DNA of 64,000 nt from Primulina eburnea (taxonomy: Eukaryota > Streptophyta > Magnoliopsida > Lamiales > Gesneriaceae), in contig NC_133115.1 of the NCBI RefSeq assembly GCF_022965805.1, positions 35,765,321 through 35,829,320 on the forward strand, in the 5' to 3' direction. Positions 1 through 14,526 of this stretch are shown here, one piece after another. The translations under genes and the position numbers were made by a program. The notes under the pieces were generated by a model that worked only from the letters and a program-made list of their open reading frames with translations, was not told where the DNA came from and searched no databases. Numbering within the stretch: position 1 is the stretch's first letter; the number at the start of each line of letters is the position of its first letter.

Positions 1-3000
1 GTTAAACTTTGTCCAACGAAATCATAATGATTAAAAACACATCAGATATTTATAATCATATTATATTCCATGCAAGCAAATTTTTCACTATATTATTATG
101 TGATGTGATTTTGGTTATATTTCCCCTCCCATCCATTCCATGCATAATATATATACACTGTGGTCCTTGAACCCGTACTGCCAATATATTATACGTCATT
201 TTCGCCCTCGCATTAATTGCTATCGGGGGAGAACTTGTTGAAATGTCCCTTTTGAAGCAATTACTACGTATTGAGGATAGATCCAAGTAATCACTGTTTT
301 ACCATCTGCTTGTTCTATTTGCTTCTTTTTTCTTTTTTTTTTCATTTCTCAAACTCCAAACAAATTCGATTACCTTGAAAGCGATGTTGGCTTCGAGGCA
401 ATGGGCAACAATGTGTAGCTTCATTGCGCTGTCTCCATTTCTCTGCCCGGGGGAATTTAATTCTGGTCCATATCTCCAAGGAGGAAGACCTGCCAAAATT
501 ATTGTGTTTGCATTCTAAATTTTTTTGGATTTTATATTTTGGTTCCTATTTAGATCTGTATATAAATGCTTGCATGAAATATTGTATTTATTTGTCTAGG
601 ACCCGAGAAATTGATTGAACGACGAGGGGTTGGGGGCAGTAGATGAAAATATCACAATTAATTTTGTTGGGTAATATAGCATCAAAAAAGTGTAATTAAA
701 ACAATCAATAAAAACACAAATATTTACGTAATTCACCTTATTGGAAGAAATATTACAAGTGTACAAAAAAATACTCGTTCCTTTGCAGTCTCAACCTCAA
801 GTATAACAAAGAAAATAATTTCTCTAACTCACACGGGAGAGTCTCTCCGCACTCAAGAAAAACCATTTTCTTTTTGCTCTCACAATTCAGGATATTTAGA
901 AAGCTTATATGAGATCACTGAAATGAGAGATGAATACACTATTTACAGGTGAATTCCATTGTGCAAACACATAAATTCTTGAGTCATTACCTTTGAATGC
1001 ATGCATTCCAAATCAAACATAATAATTATAGATGCTCTAATATTTTAACATTAACTTTGTCATATAACTATGCCCTAAGATTGTATACAATTGTCATTAT
1101 TTATTCTCAAATGAAATTGACCTCCACAGTAACAATAAATATAGATAGTCGGATTTACACTTTAACTGAACATTATTCCATCGGTCTGAATTGAGTTAAA
1201 AACTCAATTATTGTTATTTTATTTGAGGCAGCTTTTGTATGAAAAATAAATTCAAAAGATCTCTAAAAAAAACGTTACATCAATAAATTAAGAAAAGTAG
1301 AAATGAAAATGTTGGAACAAATTAACCCACCCCCTCGCGGCCAACACGAATTAATATGTTTGGCGAACCCAAGAAATAGAATAAACACAAAAATTTGTAT
1401 GAGATCGATTTACAGCAGCTCAAATTTATCGATTGAATTTCTGAACAAATATTACATTTTATATTAAAACATTATTTTTATTTTAAATATAGATCCGATT
1501 CACTCACGTAAAATAAATCCGTGAGACTGTTTTGTAATAAATATTCTAAAACCAATCACCAGATGCCAGGTGTCTGTTTGGAGTTGGGATCACATTATCA
1601 AATCATAATAATTGTCACCAACATTTATTTCCACTAGCCTTGTATGTGCTGATCATTGCTTAATTATAAACAACCTCTCTGTACATTTCACTTCCTCTTT
1701 GACCTCATTTTGGATCAACGTTATGTTTGGAATATCTTAAAAAAGATCAAACGCTACGATTCGATCGTCTTATCGGAAATGATTATTGCACCGTGGTAAT
1801 GTTATACGACTTACATTGTCACACGACTTACACCGATGAATTAGTGTACAACAAGAACACTAAATTAAGTATGATTATTAAGTATTAGAAAAAAAAAAGA
1901 AGACAAATTGAGAAAAACAATAGTGTGTGTTGGTTGCAGTCTCCATTAATGGCGGAACAAGATACTATATGTTAATACTTACTGCTACGTCTCTGTTTCC
2001 CTGCAAACTCCGAAAGCGACGTTTCCTGCGATGCGTCACTTTCGCCAATTCCTCCTCTTTTGTTATTTCTTTATCATTCATGGCAAGATTCTTTTACAGT
2101 ACCTTTTTTAAAATCTAACAAATATTTGAATGGTTTATTTCATAATATCTACGTGGGTATTATTCTCATGATAAGATGGATGATCAATATTTGTCCATGC
2201 ATATATATGACGTACTTTTTTTTTGAGATGATATGTATGACAAGATCTTATCCATTAGAATGAAGTAAGGGTAGTGTCCACATAGATATGATCTCATCTA
2301 CCTATTTGAATGATGTAATGTTAATATTGTTGTTGTATGTAATTAATAATTAAATATAACAATTATTAGTATTTGAATAATTATTTAAAATTATTGATGT
2401 AATATAATAAATATATTTAAATTTTAAATATTATTATAAAAAAAAACTATTATATAAAGACTTTTTATGTCATTTTAATAATGCTCGCGAAAATAATTAC
2501 ATTTTGTCGTTTTGATTTTTTTACCAATAGAAAAAATAGAAAATTATGTACACTGCAGCTTTCTTTTTTGCCAATAGGAAAAATAGAAATTTTTTACTTT
2601 TTGATCCTTGTTTCTCGATGGATTTTTGAAGTCACGTTTTGTACGCTGCAGCTTTCTTTTTGCTTACCTCATGTCTTAATCCAAAACTGGAGACAGATGT
2701 GATGGATCTTAGATCTTAGAGATTTCATCACAAAATTAGATCTTCTTCCTGGAACATAACATAGTATAATTCTACCAAAAACTAAATAAATAAAAATCTA
2801 GATATGAAATCTTTGCCTAAAATCTAGATCATAGTCATTGTATGTGAAATATTTTGATAAGCCAAAGATTCTACTTTTCAGTAAATTATTTTGTTCACTG
2901 GATAAACTTTAAGCTGCTATAAAGCTAACTTTGTATCATGAGTGAATCTATATTAGATCGAAAGATATACTCCCAATTTTGGTTTTATATAAGATAATTA

Positions 3001-3535
3001 ACCCATTTTTTCACTTTAAAATAAAATTATGAGGTCGAAAATATTTTTTTTATTTATGGTAAGATGATCAACAACCGCGGCACTCAAGACGGTTACTTCT
3101 ACCTTCTATGATTTTACAAAATTATCAAACTGCTTATCATCTATATTTACCTTACTTGTCGATTTCATTATGTTAGTTGAAGTAAATTTTATAATATTTG
3201 ATTTGCGAACTCGAATTTCACATCAGCATGATCAACCGATTAGCTGTAAATAAATTTTCAGAAATATGATTTTCAAGGTTAAAACATCAAGCGCGGGGAG
3301 TTCAATTTTTAGCGCAGAGTTAAAAAAAAAAACAGAGAAACCAACAACGGTCCTACTCTTGCCAAATAGAGAAGTACTGTTGCGCACAACGACTTTATCC
3401 CCATTCACCGCCTCGGTTTAATCCAAAAGGGTTAAAAAGGTAAATTACAGGCACGCTCTCACTTTATTCTTTCATGCCTTGACTTTGACCTTTCCTACCC
3501 CGGGGGACAAAACAGGGAACACACAAAAAACAAAC
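1..3535. other. Left-edge spacer, no supported gene
   Basis: AT-rich sequence with stop codons in all frames. No open frame resembles a family I know. A degenerate trace of the GTGAGAC-type repeat (see 22152) may lie near 1486-1533. The last 200 bases, which contain several TTGAC/TGACC-type motifs around 3478-3495, probably hold the promoter of the lipid-transfer gene that follows. Confidence 0.5.

Positions 3536-3562
<27 letters not shown>
3536..3562. repeat. (TA)n microsatellite upstream of SEC14-like gene
   Basis: This is an uninterrupted TA dinucleotide run of about 27 bases. It lies roughly 50-100 bases before the likely transcribed leader exon of the SEC14-like gene, so it may serve as its TATA region. 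That role is inferred from position only. Confidence 0.75.
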
Positions 3563-3566
<4 letters not shown>

Positions 3567-4712
3567 TAATTTAATAAAAATTTAATTATTATTATGTATA
3601 TATCTTATACCAGTTTATTCTTGGATTCTCAGATCTAGATCATTCACATACAATCTCCATTTCCAGAATTTTTATCGATACGATATCTCCGCACTGCCTT
3701 CGAGAAATCTGTGTGTTTTCTATCGCTGTCTGCGTACATGCATATTGGAGATTTGTTTATTCGATGATCTCGGGAGAATCAATGCAATAGTCCTCGGCGG
3801 GTATTGATCCAGCTGATATTCAGTTCTAGGGTTTAGGTGTAGGTGAGTCGTCTCTGCTTTTTTATTTTTTTTAAAATGTGTTTTTAAATATGCCTCGTGA
3901 TCTGTGGATACATGTATCTTCTATTTATTATAATGTACGTTTGCATGTCCTGTGCTTTTTTGAGGAATCATTCGATGTTTTCTGATCGAGTCGATGTGAG
4001 ATTCGACGTTGGTGGAATTGTTGATTTTTGAGTTGATGAAGAATATGACATTATAAGACGTGGATGAATGCTTGATTCTGTGCTGTTATTTTTGCCTAAA
4101 TCGTTTGTTATTTTTTTTGTTTTGCTGTTTGTGATGGAAATTTTGGCATGGCTGAACATTTCTGATCGTGTCGGTTGGGTCATTGAAAAGGAAGTTTGAG
4201 CCGATTTTATTGTAAATTATCTTGGGTGTGAAGCGTGGTGACCATTTCATTCTATTGAATTTGATTGTAAGTACTGGACTGAACACGATCTCGAGCTAGT
4301 TCCGGATAAACCATCCATGAAACAGTTACAATACATTGCCAAAGCTTCCGATGTTATGAAATTTGAAAATTTTCCTGATACATTATTAGGTGTGGTGTGG
4401 TTGGGAAAGTATTTTGAAGGTTTCTACTAGGAAAAGTGACCGATAAGTATTTCCCAAAGTAAATGAGTCGAAAGTAACGTTAAAGCTTGAAAGTGCCTGA
4501 AATCGTCTTTTATTGTGCGAATGTTTGTTTTTTATTGTTATTTGATTATCAATCTTCGTTCTAAATTATCTATGAGTTGATTTATTAGTGCAAGTAGCTT
4601 TGAGATCTTAATCATCTGCGTTCTTGATCATGTAGATTATCGAGATTGATAGTTCTGCTTGAAACCAAGTATATTGGAGAGTGAGGTTCCATTAATTTCT
4701 AATCTGGCTGGA

Positions 4713-7700
4713 ATGTCAGGTTTGTAGATTCTTATCTTTAGTTTTCTTTCATACCTAGTAAATAAAATCTCTGATGACACCCTGTTTTCGAATTATACGA
4801 TATTAGAGTTAGGTTTTTTCTCCTTGACTTTTTTAATTGATACATTAGGCATTCAAGGCCTAGAGGTGTGCGACGAACCAAGGGAGAGGAAATCTGACTA
4901 TGAAAATTCTGAAGATGAAAGGAGGAGATCAAAAATTGGGGTTTTAAAGAAAAAGGCGATAAATGCTTCAAATAAGCTCACCCATTCTCTCAAGAAAAGA
5001 GGGAAAAGGAAAGTAGATTTTAGAGTGCCTTCCATTTCCATCGAGGATGTTAGGGACTCAAAAGAGGACAGTGAGGTCTGTGACCTCCGTCAAAAGCTTC
5101 TTGACAGTGATTTGCTGCCTGTTAGACATGATGACTACCATACTCTGCTGAGGTGAGTTGTTTCACGGTTTGTTTCTCGTTAAATCTCGTTCCCAGTTCA
5201 TTCCAATATTACAAGCCCTCATCATATGATACGAGATTGTTTGAAGTGAAGGGATCTTTTTGTATTGAACAGATTTTTGAAAGCGAGAGACTTCAACATT
5301 GCGAAGACCATCCAGATGTGGGAAGAAATGCTTATTTGGAGGAAAGAGTACGGAGCTGACACCATATCGGAGGTAACGTTTCATATGATTAATTAAACTA
5401 GGAAAAGGATTCTTAGCAGACTACAGAGTCTCTCCTAATGTACTGTTATTCAATTCCTAGTTGAGTTTCCACGCTTAACTTGGGACTGTTCAGTTTTCTG
5501 CTTATTTGAAACCTGGATTCTTGAACTTCTCTCTTTTCGTCTGGGAGGGGTGGCGGTTAGTGACTCTGTTTTGCCGATGTTATATTCTCTGTTCTCTGAT
5601 GATTGAATTTCAGGACTTTGAGTTTGAGGAGCTGGAAGAAGTTTTGCACTCATATCCCCAAGGATATCATGGAGTTGATAGAGAAGGCAGACCCGTTTAC
5701 ATTGAAAGGCTTGGAAAAGCTCATCCAAGTAAATTAATTCGAGTCACTTCGATTGAAAGATATTTAAAATACCATGTTCAGGAGTTTGAGAGAGCTCTGC
5801 ATGAGAAGTTTCCTGCTTGTTCCATAGCTGCAAAGAGACGCATCTGTTCGACCACCACTATCTTGGATGTACAAGGCCTGGTCAGTTGATCCTCCGACTC
5901 TAACAACTTGCCAAGTCAATATTTGAATCTTTCTCTTTAATTTTATGTTAATTCTTCAGTTGTTAATTTATTTAATATTGATGTCGTTTATCATGGGAGC
6001 AAGATTGCTACTCAATGGCCTGAGCTACCACGTTCAGAAATATATTTTAGCGTTACAAGTAGTTCTGGTTAACTTTTTTATTTTAATTTTGTAGTCATTA
6101 CTGGTTTATGCAGGGGCTTAAAAATTTCACCAAAACAGCCGCTAGTTTATTGGCAGCCATTGCAAAGATCGATAATAGTTACTATCCTGAGGTACTTCAG
6201 ATATTTTCATATATTTTTTGAACATTTGTAGATCATGACAGTTTTTCAGACTTCACAAGCAATATGCTTGGTTTTTATCGTTTCCATTTATGGGCAGACG
6301 CTCCACCACATGTATGTTGTAAATGCTGGACCTGGCTTCAAGAAGGTGCTTTGGCCTGCTGCAGAGAAGTTTTTGGATGCAAAAACTATTTCAAAAATTC
6401 ATGTAAAGGATGGCCCTTTTTTTCTGTTTTCTCCTTCACTGCAACATTATTTAATTGGTCATGTGTGCTCTCTGTTTTACAGGTTTTGGACCCTAAATCT
6501 TTGGGGAAGCTACTGGAAGCTATTGATGCGAGGTTTGCTCGTCTCTTATGTGCACCTCAATTGTGATTTTCTAAGTAAAATAATCATTCTACTGACTGCT
6601 GTTTTATCTCAGTCAATTGCCTGACTTTTTGGGTGGGTCATGTAACTGTAATGATGAGGGAGGTTGCCTAAGGTCTAATAAGGGTCCGTGGAATAATCCT
6701 GACATAATGAAGGTATACAAGTCGAAGAGGAGGTGATAAATTTTTTCAGTACCTACACTATGTTTGCTTGGTAATCTATCTATTTAACTTCTGTAGCTGG
6801 TGCTCAATGCCGAAGCAACTTTTGTGAAGCAGATAACCAAAATAGCTAGCGATCGCCAGCAGAAATTTGATACATATATCCAAATCCTGCCATTGAAGGT
6901 AGCATGCAAATGTAGGAATTTGATTTATTATTATTTCCATGCATAACTAACTGTTTTGGTGCATTAAATTGTCAGGGAAGATGTAGCAATTCTTACAAGA
7001 TAGAATCAGCATCTGATGTTAATATTCCTCGCTCTCCCAGACAAAATAGTTCTACTATTTTACAACAGAATCCTGTGCATGAGGAAGTAAGTTTGATTGC
7101 ATGCAAAACACTGTTGGGGCTTGTCTTAATGAAGGAAACCTTTTGTAGTTGCATGCATGCATGCACACGGTTTACTTTAATAAAGATAATTTTGTAGGCT
7201 ATAACATTAGAACAAGTCTACTATAGTTGTGAAGATCACTTCAGTCCAGATGATGACATTGAGCATGGGCTTGAAACTGAATCTGTCCTCACCAATGATC
7301 AACAAAATATTGATGCAATACCAAGTATACGAGGTATTTTATACGTTAATTCTCTGCTCTCTGGTACTGTGTACTTTGATCCAAATGTCTGATAAATCTT
7401 TTTGTGATCAACTAGTGATTATTCAAATCGCCTTTTTTTGCACATGAAATGCGAACAAATTTGTAACCGTAGGATCCGGATTCAAATAAGCAAATTAGTA
7501 AAAGAAATCTATGTAATGTGACACCATGGCTTGTGCCATTGCTTAAAATTTTGTTATTTGATTTGTGCCAGGTACTTTGATGATGCAGTGGCTAGATGCC
7601 ATCCGGGAGAAGCTTATCAAAAGAAGTTTCCGGTATATTATGACATTAATATTGTGCACGACCAAGCTTTTCGCTCTTATCCGAAATGCCCCTGCTGAAT

Positions 7701-8276
7701 ACTGGAGGGGGCAGAACAATATTTCTCCATCCAACACATTGGAAAGTGAAGCAGAACACACCAACCAATCATCTACCAGTAGCACAGAAGCTGTTATTGA
7801 AGAGGACAGGGTCCTTCCATGTCTACAGCGTCTCAAGAAACTGGAAAGTTTATTGGAAGAACTAATGCATAAGCCCGCCGAAATTCCACTAGAGAAAGAG
7901 CTAATGCTTCAGTATTCTCTCAACAGGATAAAGTCTGTGGAGGCTGACCTGGAGAAAACAAAGAGGGTAATCAATCCATTGATTTTGCTTTACTTTTCAA
8001 AGAATTTAAGCGGCATATATTCATTCTTCTGTTTGTTCTAGGATATAAATGCTACAGTGCTGAAGCAAGTTGAAATTGCCGAATCAATGGAAAATATCCG
8101 GGATTCCAAATTTCATGTAAGCCATTCTTTTGTCATTAAAGCTAACGGATTATATTGTACCTTCTCGCCATTTGTCAGCTATCAAGCCGGTCAAGTGCAA
8201 TCATGGAACTTATATATTTCCCATTGCAGCTAAATTTATGGCTTTCATTTTGCAGCGAAGACGGTTGTTTTGTTAA
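4713..8276 (+). CDS. SEC14/CRAL-TRIO phosphatidylinositol transfer protein with nodulin-like tail (SFH type)
   Basis: Predicted 616-aa protein from 14 exons: 4713-4719, 4849-5152, 5273-5372, 5614-5880, 6114-6191, 6298-6402, 6483-6532, 6613-6712, 6797-6898, 6976-7086, 7198-7333, 7572-7966, 8042-8116, 8256-8276. Phases close exactly. The first coding exon is only 7 bases (M-S plus one base) and splices to a frame opening [11 protein letters not shown], as in other SFH proteins. An acidic/basic N-terminus (residues about 1-70) leads into the CRAL-TRIO N segment ([19 protein letters not shown], about 104-122) and the SEC14 lipid-binding fold (about 150-340, with [15 protein letters not shown] and [10 protein letters not shown]). 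A coiled-coil nodulin-like tail ends in the basic RRRLFC. Family members exchange phosphatidylinositol and phosphatidylcholine and help pattern phosphoinositides during polarised growth. A non-coding leader exon probably ends near 3843 (donor GTGAGT), leaving a leader intron of about 0.8 kb. Confidence 0.9.
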
Positions 8277-10200
8277 GCCGTGGGTGGTTAAAATCCGAGC
8301 CACTCCGCAAGCCCAGACGGTGGGTAGCTCATGGTTAGAAAATCTAATTAACTTTTTTTTAAAACATCCATTAAATTAGAGTTAGATTCATCACTTGTCC
8401 ATTACGGAGGGATAATAGTGATTAGCAGGTGCCATGCATCTTGATAGTTATGCCAAAATGTAAATAAAGTATCGTGAGAGCGGAGGACAGGAGCATGGAG
8501 AGCTTATGACTGATTAGGTCTCATCGAGTATGATTTTATGTCGCTCGAGTTTCAAATTTAAATCGGCAAGGCTTCAATTTGGTGGTTGATTTCACATTAT
8601 AAGAGACTATTTGAGTTCAGCTTCCTCACCTTTTTAAGCTTTTAAACATTTTTATAGTTTATAATCGGTGAAGCAATTGTACCGGAACAAGCTTAAGTAT
8701 TGGTATACTCAGGTAGTGCACAAAATTGTGGTACTATTTAATACAAATAATAGTGGTACCTTCTATTGGGCCTAATGCTCTCCGCTTCTAATAGCTAAAT
8801 TAAACGTGTATGTTTTCTCATTTATTTGTAGGGAGTTATTATGTCAATTAAATATATGAAAATATTAAATAAAAATTCAGTATCTTTAATAGCAATGTTG
8901 GAGGGACGCGGGCTATAGAAGACAACATATCAGATATCTCTGAATCATGTTACCGAACACAATTAATACGTAACCAGAGGAGACGCAATTAACGGTTACT
9001 CAATTCGTGGATTTATCCATGCAATAATATTTGGAATTGTGGCAAAATCGAAAATGTAATTTTTGGATTTGTGACAAAATCGAAATTTTTTAATTTAAAT
9101 CAATTCATAGAAATATTTTTTTCCCTTCAATTACTTGTGTATACAGAAATAAAACGCAAATTTTAATGTGTTTATACTTTCTGGAAATCATTACAACACA
9201 GTTTTGACACCTTGAGTTCAATATATATAGGCAACCAGAGTTACTATTATTACGACACACTCTTTGACACCTTAAACGTAACAAGCTTGAAGATTGGAAG
9301 CTTAAAGAATTGAGTGGTCACAATGAAAAAAATGGGTTTTACCTGAAATATACATGCATCAATTTCATCAACTTTTCCGAAGCTCCATTTGCTTAACAGT
9401 AGTAAAGTTGACTTGTGTTTTACCAACCCTCGAATTGCCTTTTTGTTACACACCAGGATGTATGAAATGTGTTCAAACTGCATGGAGTCCAGACGTACAA
9501 CTATACGTTAGGCCTCGCACTAGAAAGAATCAAGAATTTTACGTCTTCCAAAAGTGAAAGTAATAAATTTAACTTCAAAATCAACCGCAAAGTCTCAATT
9601 TCATCTTCTTCTTGCACTGTAAGTAGGAAAGAAGGTGGTGTAAAAAGAAGCGTGATGAACTATTCAAGATCGTTGGTGCCATTAAAATATGTTTGAAGGG
9701 TAGTTTTTATTCTGCATTAGACAATGTTCACAACCATAAAAGTGGAGGATGATAATTAGATGGAACTTGTCCATGGCTTGAAGAATAGCAATCGGAAAGT
9801 ATGGAAATATCTTCAAAAACGTTTTTGAGTTTTATAAGTAAAAAAACTAAAAATATTTATTTGGATAAGATTTGTGTAGAACTTTATGAAAAATATTTTT
9901 TAAATTTTTTTTCACCAAATATGATATGTTTTTTTTTAATGTTTTACAAGTGTAGGACATCCAAATGTCACAAAATTATGAAATAACAACATTTTCATTA
10001 TATAATCCTTAAAGATTTACACATGATTCTTCTTCACCATGCATCCTAGAAATTTAAATATGGTTATTCTTGTTCTTATCATTTACTTAGATTATGATAT
10101 CCACAATCAGAAAAAAATTTAGTATCTTCTTCAAGTAGTTATTATAATGTTTTGATATATAATGATATAGTATATAATAATATAGAAATATAGATAGGAC
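8277..10200. other. Spacer and 3' UTR of SEC14-like gene
   Basis: This begins with the 3' UTR of the SEC14-like gene and continues as AT-rich sequence without a credible gene. Around 9030-9100 a short phrase about lack of complexity (GTGGCAAAATCGAAA / GTGACAAAATCGAAA) is repeated about 35 bases apart. Confidence 0.5.
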
Positions 10201-10985
10201 TGATGACGCACAACCGGTCGAGTGTGTTCACTCGCGTCGATGAACTTGTGGATAATGATTGACGGATACACTTGAATCTCTCTTTCTCCCTCTTCTAGAA
10301 ACATTCCGCTAACACATAATCAGAAAATTCGGCTGTGTATTGATTTCCATCGGTTTTATGGGCAGTTGGACTTCCGATCAATTAATTCCGCACATTAAGC
10401 TTGGCGGAGCTTCGTAAGTGTGTTCCCCATTCTACGCCTTTCCTGTTAATTAGACGAATTTGGGGTTTTCTACTTATTTTGTTTCCGGGTAAATTTTGCT
10501 GTTACGAATGGTGGAAAATGCTCTTATTTTACTGCGATCATCAATGAAGTATGAAATGACGTTTTTTGGTCTGAATTTATATAACTCCAATTTGGTTGGT
10601 CAGATTTGTGGAGATGCTTGATTCTCAAGTTTTTGAAAAGCATAATGTCATACTTTTGTTCCTGTGTGAAAACTTCCTCATAGATTGTCCTAATTGATGG
10701 CTGTCCTCTTGAAATTAGACTGAACAAAAAGCTGCTGAGTTTGTAGTCTCTCGTGTATGCTTTTCAGATGGATTTTCTCTGGTGTATGTGTAATGTGTAC
10801 ATCCTCATTGCTTGTGTTTGTAGATTGGTGTTAATTTAACATGGATAATTAAACAATTGCCAAGTTCATTGTTTTCTCAAGTATGCTAGCGTAAACCTCC
10901 TGGTTGTTACCTTGTTGTGACAAAGAGCATACGGTTGTTATTACTGAACCTGATTTGATTTTTCAGATATATTATTCTGTAGTTA

Positions 10986-13900
10986 ATGTCACATCACCAA
11001 GACAACAACTCCGAAGGCATGGAAGAAGAGTATCAAATGGAGGATGTAGATAATGAGCTGGATGATGAGTTCTGTGGAAGAGATGATGGCTCTGATTCTG
11101 ATGTCGATGAATATGATTCTATGGTTTGTTTAAATATGGCGCACGCGGATTTAATTCTTGGTCATTTTGGTGTCTAAGTTGACTTTTTCTAGATCTGATT
11201 CTTGTTAGGTTGCTATTAATCATGGCAGCCAACTACTCTCTGGTTTCCAAGTTTTATGAACACTTGCTACACTCTTTCTCTCTCACATGTGCATACATTT
11301 CATGCAGGATGATGGAATGCAAGATACCACTGCTGTTGAAGCTAGGAAAGGCAGAGATATACAAGGAATTCCCTGGGAAAGGCTCAGCATAACAAGAGAG
11401 AAGTATAGGCTGACTAGATTAGAACAGTATAAGAACTATGAAAACATTCCTCAATCTGGGGAGGGATCAGAAAAGGTGGATGTTTTCTGTTCTATCAGTT
11501 TTTCACCCTCAGTATGTTTTACCCTGGGGAAGGCTCAGCATGATTTAGAGGCGGACTAGATTAGAACAGACTTAACAGCATAAGAATGATTGATTTTGTT
11601 GCTATTTTCCATTTGATATTAACTCGGTGGCTCTTGTTGTTGTTGTAATTAGGAATGCAAGACCACTGAGAAAGGAGAATCATATTATGAATTCAGACGA
11701 AATTCGAGATCCGTGAAATCCACAATTTTACATTTTCAGGTCATTGGACTAGCTTTTTTGAGCATAATTACTTCATTATTTTACAATGCCATTTTCGTGC
11801 AGAAAAATGTTTTCTAAGGGGAGAAATTATGAATATCATGGTTTATATGCATGTGATAGATCTTATTTTGTTCCTTTATCGTTCTTGTGTTTAGTGATGT
11901 CACAAGAGCTAGAACTCTGTTCCTGATTTGATTGTAATAAGGACTTTCTTAGTATGACTTGTTGGTTAGTTACTTCTATATTTAGAGTTAACATTGCGAC
12001 GTATAAACAACTAGCGGGCAGGAAAGCTGGGAGCTTATTTTTTATTCTTTCTTGATTATTTTTTCCTGCTGTTATTTTCTACTTTTAGTCACTAATTTTC
12101 AGATAGTTTCTTCTTCGGAATTTGACGACTGACATGTTGATTTTAACATAGTTGAGAAATCTGGTATGGGCTACATCAAAGCATGATGTATATCTCATGT
12201 CACATTTTTCGGTGATGCATTGGTCGTCATTAACATGCTCCAAGTCTGAAGTTCTTAATGTTTCAGGACATGTAGCGCCAGTGTGAGGTTAGTGGTTTTG
12301 GTGGGAGGTTTTGTTATGTAAATTTCTGATTTTTACCTTTTTTTTACATCTCAACTATGTTTCAAGGCATATGATCTTCATTTACCCACTGCAGAAACAT
12401 CCTGGAAACTTGGTAGAAGGATTTAGTCAGACCCAGGTCAGCACACTAGCCGTGAAAGATAAGCTGCTTGTTGCAGGAGGATTTCAGGGAGAACTCATCT
12501 GCAAGGTATCATTGTTATTTTTTTCTCTAAAAGTCCACCAATGGAATGGCAACAAAATTCATGTTCTTTGACTTTTCAATATTTATAGTGATGTCTTGAG
12601 CGGTCTTAATACTTCGGATTACCCGTGTGATTTTAAAATTCATTTGGAGTAAGTTGTCCTTTTATTCAGTTCAACTGACCTTGCTTTCCAATCTATGTTC
12701 ATGCTTTAATTTGTAAGGTTGTAACAAATATATTTAAATGTTTTCTTATCAATCCAGTTGGATAGGCCTATGTGAATCTCTTTTTAGTTGTATGGATGTA
12801 ATTTGCTTCCATGTTATTTCTCTGGTAACCTTGGTTTAGCCACAAAATTGTAAAAATCAAATTGATCATTGATAGCCTAACAAGGAGCAGCCCATGTACA
12901 AAAATAATTCTATACCTGAGGCTGTTGATATATTGTAGTTTGCCGAGTTGTCTTTTATTAAGCGATCTTGTTCCACTTTTCATGGCAGTATGTGGATAGA
13001 CCTGGGATTTCATATTGTGCACGGACTACTTATGATGATAATGCCATCACTAATGCAGTTGAGATATGCACATCTAGCAGGTATTGCTTGTTATCTATAG
13101 ATATTGTGATAATAAAATTATTATTATAATTTTTTTCGCAGTCCTGAAACCGACTTTTTTTTTCAGTGGTGCTGTGCATTTTATAGCTTCTAATAATGAT
13201 TGTGGAGTTAGAGATTTTGATATGGAAACATTCCAACTGTCTAAACGTTTCTGCTTTCCCTGGCCAGTTAATGTAAGTCTCCCTCCTTCCTTTTTGTGTG
13301 CAAAATTGCACGAGTTTGATCTATTTTAGAGATGAAAACTCACGAATTTTTGTGTGTATCTGGATTCATAGTTTACGTAAAGACAACCATATGTCCAGGT
13401 ACAATTGTAAGTATTCTGGAGAGTATGTGTTCGATTGGCCTTTTGGTTTGGAGCGCCATTACCATGAGTATCCATAATTTGACTAATGTTGTTATTATCT
13501 GTTCGTGAACTTGATATACTGAAATGCTGGAGTTCCTGTATGACGGAAGAAAATATCTTAGGGAGAATGATTTTAATGAACTAGTTGAAGACTTGAAGTA
13601 TTAACAGGAGAAACTAGAAATAAATTATAGCGGAAGTGGCATAAGTTGCATGTTTTTCTGAAAACAGCGAAAATCTCCCTTATGGTTCCCTTAAGTGTGC
13701 CTAGTAATTACATTCAATTCATGTGCTTCTTTTTATCCGAATCAGGTAGAAAATTCAGGATGCCGAGAAAGTTCAACTATCAAATTCTGCAATTTTGTTG
13801 AAAAAAATAGTAGTTTGTTTCTCGGGAGAGTATTGCATTTGGGGTTAGGGATTGTACTGGGATCAACTGATTGTGCATCAACTTGGTTTTGTACTCTGAC

Positions 13901-14526
13901 CATGTTCACTGGATATTTTTTCTGTAAATTCTGGCAGCATACTTCTCTTAGTCCTGATGGTAAGCTTCTAGTAATTGTTGGAGATGATCCAGTTGGTATA
14001 TTGGTGGATTCTAGGAGTGGCAAGGTATATCATATTTTTCATGCATAATGTGAGGACTTGAAGAACTTCTTATCAAGCCTAAGTGATGCTAAGTTTTAAT
14101 TTGTATTGATAGGCAGTTGCGTCTCTGCATGGTCACTTGGACCACTCTTTTGCGTCAGCGTGGCACCCTAACGGCTTAACCTTCTCCACTGGAAACCAGG
14201 ACAAAACCTGTCGAATTTGGGATGTCAGAAATCTTGCCAATTCAGTCACTGTCTTGAAGGGTAATCTTGGAGCCATTCGCTCCATCCGCTACGCATCTGA
14301 TGGAAGATTCATGGCCATGGCAGAACCTGCGGATTTTGTACATGTTTTTGATGTTGATGGTGGGTACGAGAAGGAGCAGGAAATTGATTTCTTCGGTGAG
14401 ATATCCGGCATTTCATTCAGTCCCGATACGGAGTCCCTATTTATTGGTGTATGGGATCGGACTTATGGTAGCCTCCTTGAGTTTAGCAGATGCCATGAGT
14501 ATTCGTATCTTGACAGTATTCTGTAG
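10986..14526 (+). CDS. WD40-repeat protein (transducin-like, C2A9.03-like family)
   Basis: Predicted 443-aa protein from nine exons: 10986-11123, 11308-11475, 11653-11739, 12152-12280, 12395-12505, 12989-13080, 13167-13272, 13938-14024, 14113-14526. Phases close exactly. A strongly acidic N-terminus (residues about 10-45) precedes a conserved block (GIPWERLSITREKYRLTRLE, about 62-81). Next comes LRNLVWATSKHDVYLM, then a beta-propeller with recognisable WD units (GHLDHSFASAWHP, CRIWDVRN, MAEPADFVHVFD). This layout matches the plant family called uncharacterised WD repeat-containing protein C2A9.03-like. It probably acts as a protein-interaction scaffold, with no known specific role. The donor after 12280 (GTGTGA) is weak but is the only one that keeps the frame. 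A leader exon probably ends near 10415 (GTAAGT), with its acceptor just before 10976. Confidence 0.85.

Noticed and set aside
299..496. Minus-strand frame MKLHIVAHCLEANIAFK followed by a GTAATC donor-like site near the left edge
   Set aside because: It could be a first exon of a gene running off the window, but no family match, no second exon and no other support.
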